Source of the DNA: an uncultured Chloroflexales bacterium
Lineage (GTDB): Bacteria > Chloroflexota > Chloroflexia > Chloroflexales > Chloroflexaceae
Direction of reading: 5' to 3'
DNA length: 41,996 nt
Assembly: GCA_937902315.1 (NCBI GenBank)
Contig: CALGUG010000030.1
Coordinates: forward strand, 1 to 41,996
Positions 40,464 through 41,996 of the stretch are shown here, one piece after another (the stretch's first letter is position 1; each line of letters opens with the position of its first letter). A model generated the notes under the pieces. That model did not search any database and was not told the DNA's origin. It saw only the letters and a list, made by a program, of their open reading frames with translations. A program made the translations under genes and the position numbers.

Positions 40464-41375
40464 ATGGTTGAGCCAACAGGGCATTGCCCATATCTTGGAC
40501 TAAAGCAAAATCGCGCGATCCGATTCGCATCGCCAACACCCGAACATCGCTGTTATGTGACAGGCGATCCACAAGTGATTCCGGTTGACCAGGTCAGCTA
40601 TTGTCTCTCTAGCGGTCATACCCAGTGCCCATTATACACGGGTTTAGGAATAGCAACAACGAACCAACCCAGCGAAAGCATGCCACTTTCTGCCACTCCA
40701 ATGCCTAAAACTGGAATTATTGGTTGGTTCAAGAGCCTTTCGTTGCGCGACCAATTTATTTATCTCTTTTTACTTCTGCTGCTCTGCAGCATTATCGGCT
40801 TGTTCACAGCTGTCGGTATGCAAATGCTAGCTGGCGAACGCAATCCGAGCCTGCAGCTCACCGCGAGCAGCCTGCCCGTAGTCGATACGCCCAGCCCGAC
40901 GGAAACGCCTAGCCCAACGGCCTCGCCAACCGCGAGCCCAACCCAAACAGCTAGCCCGACGGAGACTCCAGAGCTGACGGCCACTCCTGAGCTGCCTACA
41001 GCGACGCCGATCATTATCATCGTCTATCCAACGACGCCGCCTTGGAATCCGCCGCCACCGCCGCCACCGCCGCCGCCTGCGCCGACCTATACACCGCTGC
41101 CGACCTATACGCCGCAGCCGCCGATCGTGATCACGGTGATTCCGACCAGCGAGCCAACCCAAGAGCAGCCGACCGCCGAGCCGCCAACTGCAGAGCCGCC
41201 AACTGCAGAGCCGCCGACTGCCGAGCCTCCAACCGAAGCGCCGCCTCTGCCCACGGAAGCGCCGCCTCCACCCCCTACAGAGGCCCCAGTCGAAGTGCCG
41301 ACAACCCAAGTTGAAACGCAGCAGACGGAGCCGGTTATTCCGGCTCCTTCGATAACTGTCGAAGCTCCTTTTTAG
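40464..41375 (+). CDS. Membrane protein with N-terminal four-cysteine module and Pro/Thr-rich extracellular region
   Basis: This 303-residue protein starts with a compact module with Cys8 (HCPYLGLK), Cys30 (EHRCYVTG), Cys47 (SYCLSSG) and Cys55 (TQCPLY), possibly a metal-binding knuckle in the cytoplasm. From memory, similar CPYLGL modules occur in many Chloroflexota proteins, often before LysM or other extracellular parts; no function is established. One membrane span (about 98-120) follows, then about 180 residues of SPT, TPxPP and EPPTA repeats that would extend outside the cell. There is no catalytic domain. It is a single gene, ending before a terminator at 41467. Confidence 0.78.
   Translation: MVEPTGHCPYLGLKQNRAIRFASPTPEHRCYVTGDPQVIPVDQVSYCLSSGHTQCPLYTGLGIATTNQPSESMPLSATPMPKTGIIGWFKSLSLRDQFIYLFLLLLLCSIIGLFTAVGMQMLAGERNPSLQLTASSLPVVDTPSPTETPSPTASPTASPTQTASPTETPELTATPELPTATPIIIIVYPTTPPWNPPPPPPPPPPAPTYTPLPTYTPQPPIVITVIPTSEPTQEQPTAEPPTAEPPTAEPPTAEPPTEAPPLPTEAPPPPPTEAPVEVPTTQVETQQTEPVIPAPSITVEAPF
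41160..41235 (+). repeat. In-frame 15-base tandem repeat
   Basis: About four copies of a 15-base unit such as GAGCCGCCAACTGCA encode EPPTA repeats in the stalk of the Cys4 protein. Near-identical units suggest copy number may vary between strains. Confidence 0.85.
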
Positions 41376-41466
41376 CGCTGAAGTGCATCCCAGCTAGTAC
41401 GATCGCCCTTCTGTGGCTTGTGCGGCTTTGTAACAAACGATTGCTAGATCTAAACTTGGCTAGGGT

Positions 41467-41512
41467 GAGAGCGATTTTGCTGTATGAAATCGCTCTCTAT
41501 TGTTTCCCCCTT
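41467..41512 (+). terminator. Rho-independent terminator after the Cys4 protein gene
   Basis: GAGAGCGATTT (41467-41477) pairs exactly with 41487-41497 around a 9-base loop, followed by a T-rich tail. Confidence 0.75.
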
Positions 41513-41583
41513 TTCGCGTTCAAGCCTCAAGCCGCTTGATGCTTCATCATGTTTTGGCGGCTAAGTCCTTCCCTACCATACAG

Positions 41584-41627
41584 TCCTTAGCGCGTCCGCC
41601 TACGGCTACCAACATCCCGCCCTCCCA
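41584..41627 (+). repeat. GCGTCCGCC-core dispersed repeat
   Basis: TCCTTAGCGCGTCCGCCTAC is followed by GGCTACCAACATCCCGCCCT and CCCATTCG. It matches 32904-32940 and the reverse of 35672-35719. Gene-free stretch 41376-41996. Confidence 0.8.
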
Positions 41628-41747
41628 TTCGTGCGATCTGCTTTTTGTTCACCGCACGAGCATAGAGACACAGAATCTTCTTAGAGAGTGGTTTGAGCTA
41701 TTTGTCTGATTGATTCAGCGCTGTAGAAGGCTGAAGTTGTGATCTAG

Positions 41748-41776
41748 CCGTACCCTTCGACAGGCTCAGGGTACGG
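41748..41776. repeat. CCCTTCGACAGGCTCAGGG-type hairpin repeat
   Basis: CCGTACCCT (41748-41756) pairs with AGGGTACGG (41768-41776). The central CCCTTCGACAGGCTCAGGG is a hairpin sequence known as a dispersed repeat in many unrelated bacterial genomes. Confidence 0.75.
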
Positions 41777-41820
41777 TGTTTTGGCGGAAGAGCCAAGCTC
41801 CCTTCTCCTGCTTGCGGGAG

Positions 41821-41900
41821 CTATGCATTAGCCAACAGTCGTGTCGGCAGCAACAGGCGATCGTTCGCATACCATTGCGGGATCATCCTTGAGAGCACAG
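41821..41900 (-). repeat. Right copy of the 80-bp long-range inverted repeat
   Basis: It is the reverse complement of 72-151 with five mismatches. Flanks differ: a CTCCCTTCTCCTGCTTGCGG hairpin-like stretch lies to the left and a REP-like hairpin to the right. Confidence 0.8.
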
Positions 41901-41921
41901 AACTCAGAGAGGTCAACATTC

Positions 41922-41968
41922 ACCCCCCTCGCCCGCAGTGCGGGAGAGGGGGTCGGGGGGTGAGGGCA
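41922..41968. repeat. REP-like hairpin repeat at the right end
   Basis: CCCCCCTCGCCCGCAGTGCG continues into GGAGAGGGGG, forming a CCCGCAGTGCGGG hairpin with outer CTC/GAG pairs; a G-rich tail (GGGGGTCGGGGGGTGAGGG) follows. It is related to the hairpin inside 4901-4990 and 6665-6753. Confidence 0.75.
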
Positions 41969-41996
41969 GATAACGCTGACCGTATGTCGATTTGTG

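Noticed and set aside
4969..41627. Dispersed GCGTCCGCC cores as a CRISPR array
   Set aside because: Copies are kilobases apart, in both orientations, with no regular spacers and no cas genes.
72..41900. The whole window as a transposon or genomic island bounded by inverted repeats
   Set aside because: The enclosed genes are housekeeping, no transposase or integrase is present, and the 80-bp repeat looks like one of many dispersed repeats.

Overview
The window looks like chromosomal DNA from a free-living aerobic bacterium, most probably of the phylum Chloroflexota (class Chloroflexia). This is an inference from gene style: a ba3-type oxidase with the tiny subunit 2A, exported proteins on Thr/Pro-rich stalks, a four-cysteine CPYLGL N-terminal module, an NTPase-associated N-terminal adaptor motif, and AT-class sigma-70 promoters in a mid-GC genome. 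No phage, plasmid, IS transposase, CRISPR or rRNA genes are visible. Genes are mostly housekeeping or metabolic. The unusual feature is the density of short non-coding repeats between them.

Layout. 1-5 kb: an exported YceI-like protein and a large secreted subtilase. 5-9.4 kb: a two-part adaptor/helical protein, a NUDIX hydrolase, then fabD and fabF. 9.8-15.6 kb: a metal-homeostasis block. It holds a DtxR/MntR-type regulator behind a perfect palindromic operator, a TroA-like lipoprotein, an ABC ATPase, two ABC-3 permeases (the second with a C-terminal winged-helix extension), a cysteine-poor S18 ribosomal protein, and a Fur/Zur-type repressor. 15.5-19.4 kb: an HTH plus PocR-like regulator, divergent from the ba3 cytochrome oxidase genes. 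19.6-22.8 kb: an FtsW/RodA protein, a tail-anchored small protein and a class I/II aminotransferase. 23.5-28.3 kb: a transmembrane Ser/Thr kinase, divergent from a double-vWA membrane protein. 28.3-31.5 kb: a two-domain PPK2 kinase, two tandem tRNA-Glu(UUC) genes and an MscS channel. 31.8-41.4 kb: aldo/keto reductase, exonuclease III, Gfo/Idh/MocA oxidoreductase, RidA, XRE regulator, PhnX-like HAD phosphatase, UppP, a HemL-like class III aminotransferase translationally coupled to a calcineurin-like phosphoesterase, and a Cys4/transmembrane/Pro-rich protein.

The best candidate for coordinated biology is the metal block. Two metalloregulators of different families bracket one importer and a zinc-independent-type ribosomal protein. 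That combination suggests a Zn (or Zn/Mn) starvation response in which metal uptake and ribosomal zinc sparing are controlled together.

The non-coding DNA contains at least three repeat families. One is a roughly 100-190 bp MITE-like element with terminal inverted repeats TACCAAATCCG/CGGATTTGGTA. The second is a modular element with core GCGTCCGCCTWCGGCTAYCAA, found at least nine times and always intergenic. The third comprises REP-like hairpins (CCCGCnnnGCGGG, and the CCCTTCGACAGGCTCAGGG type). In addition, an 80-bp sequence near the left end reappears in inverted orientation, 75/80 identical, near the right end. This may mean the window is a contig broken at genome-wide repeats.
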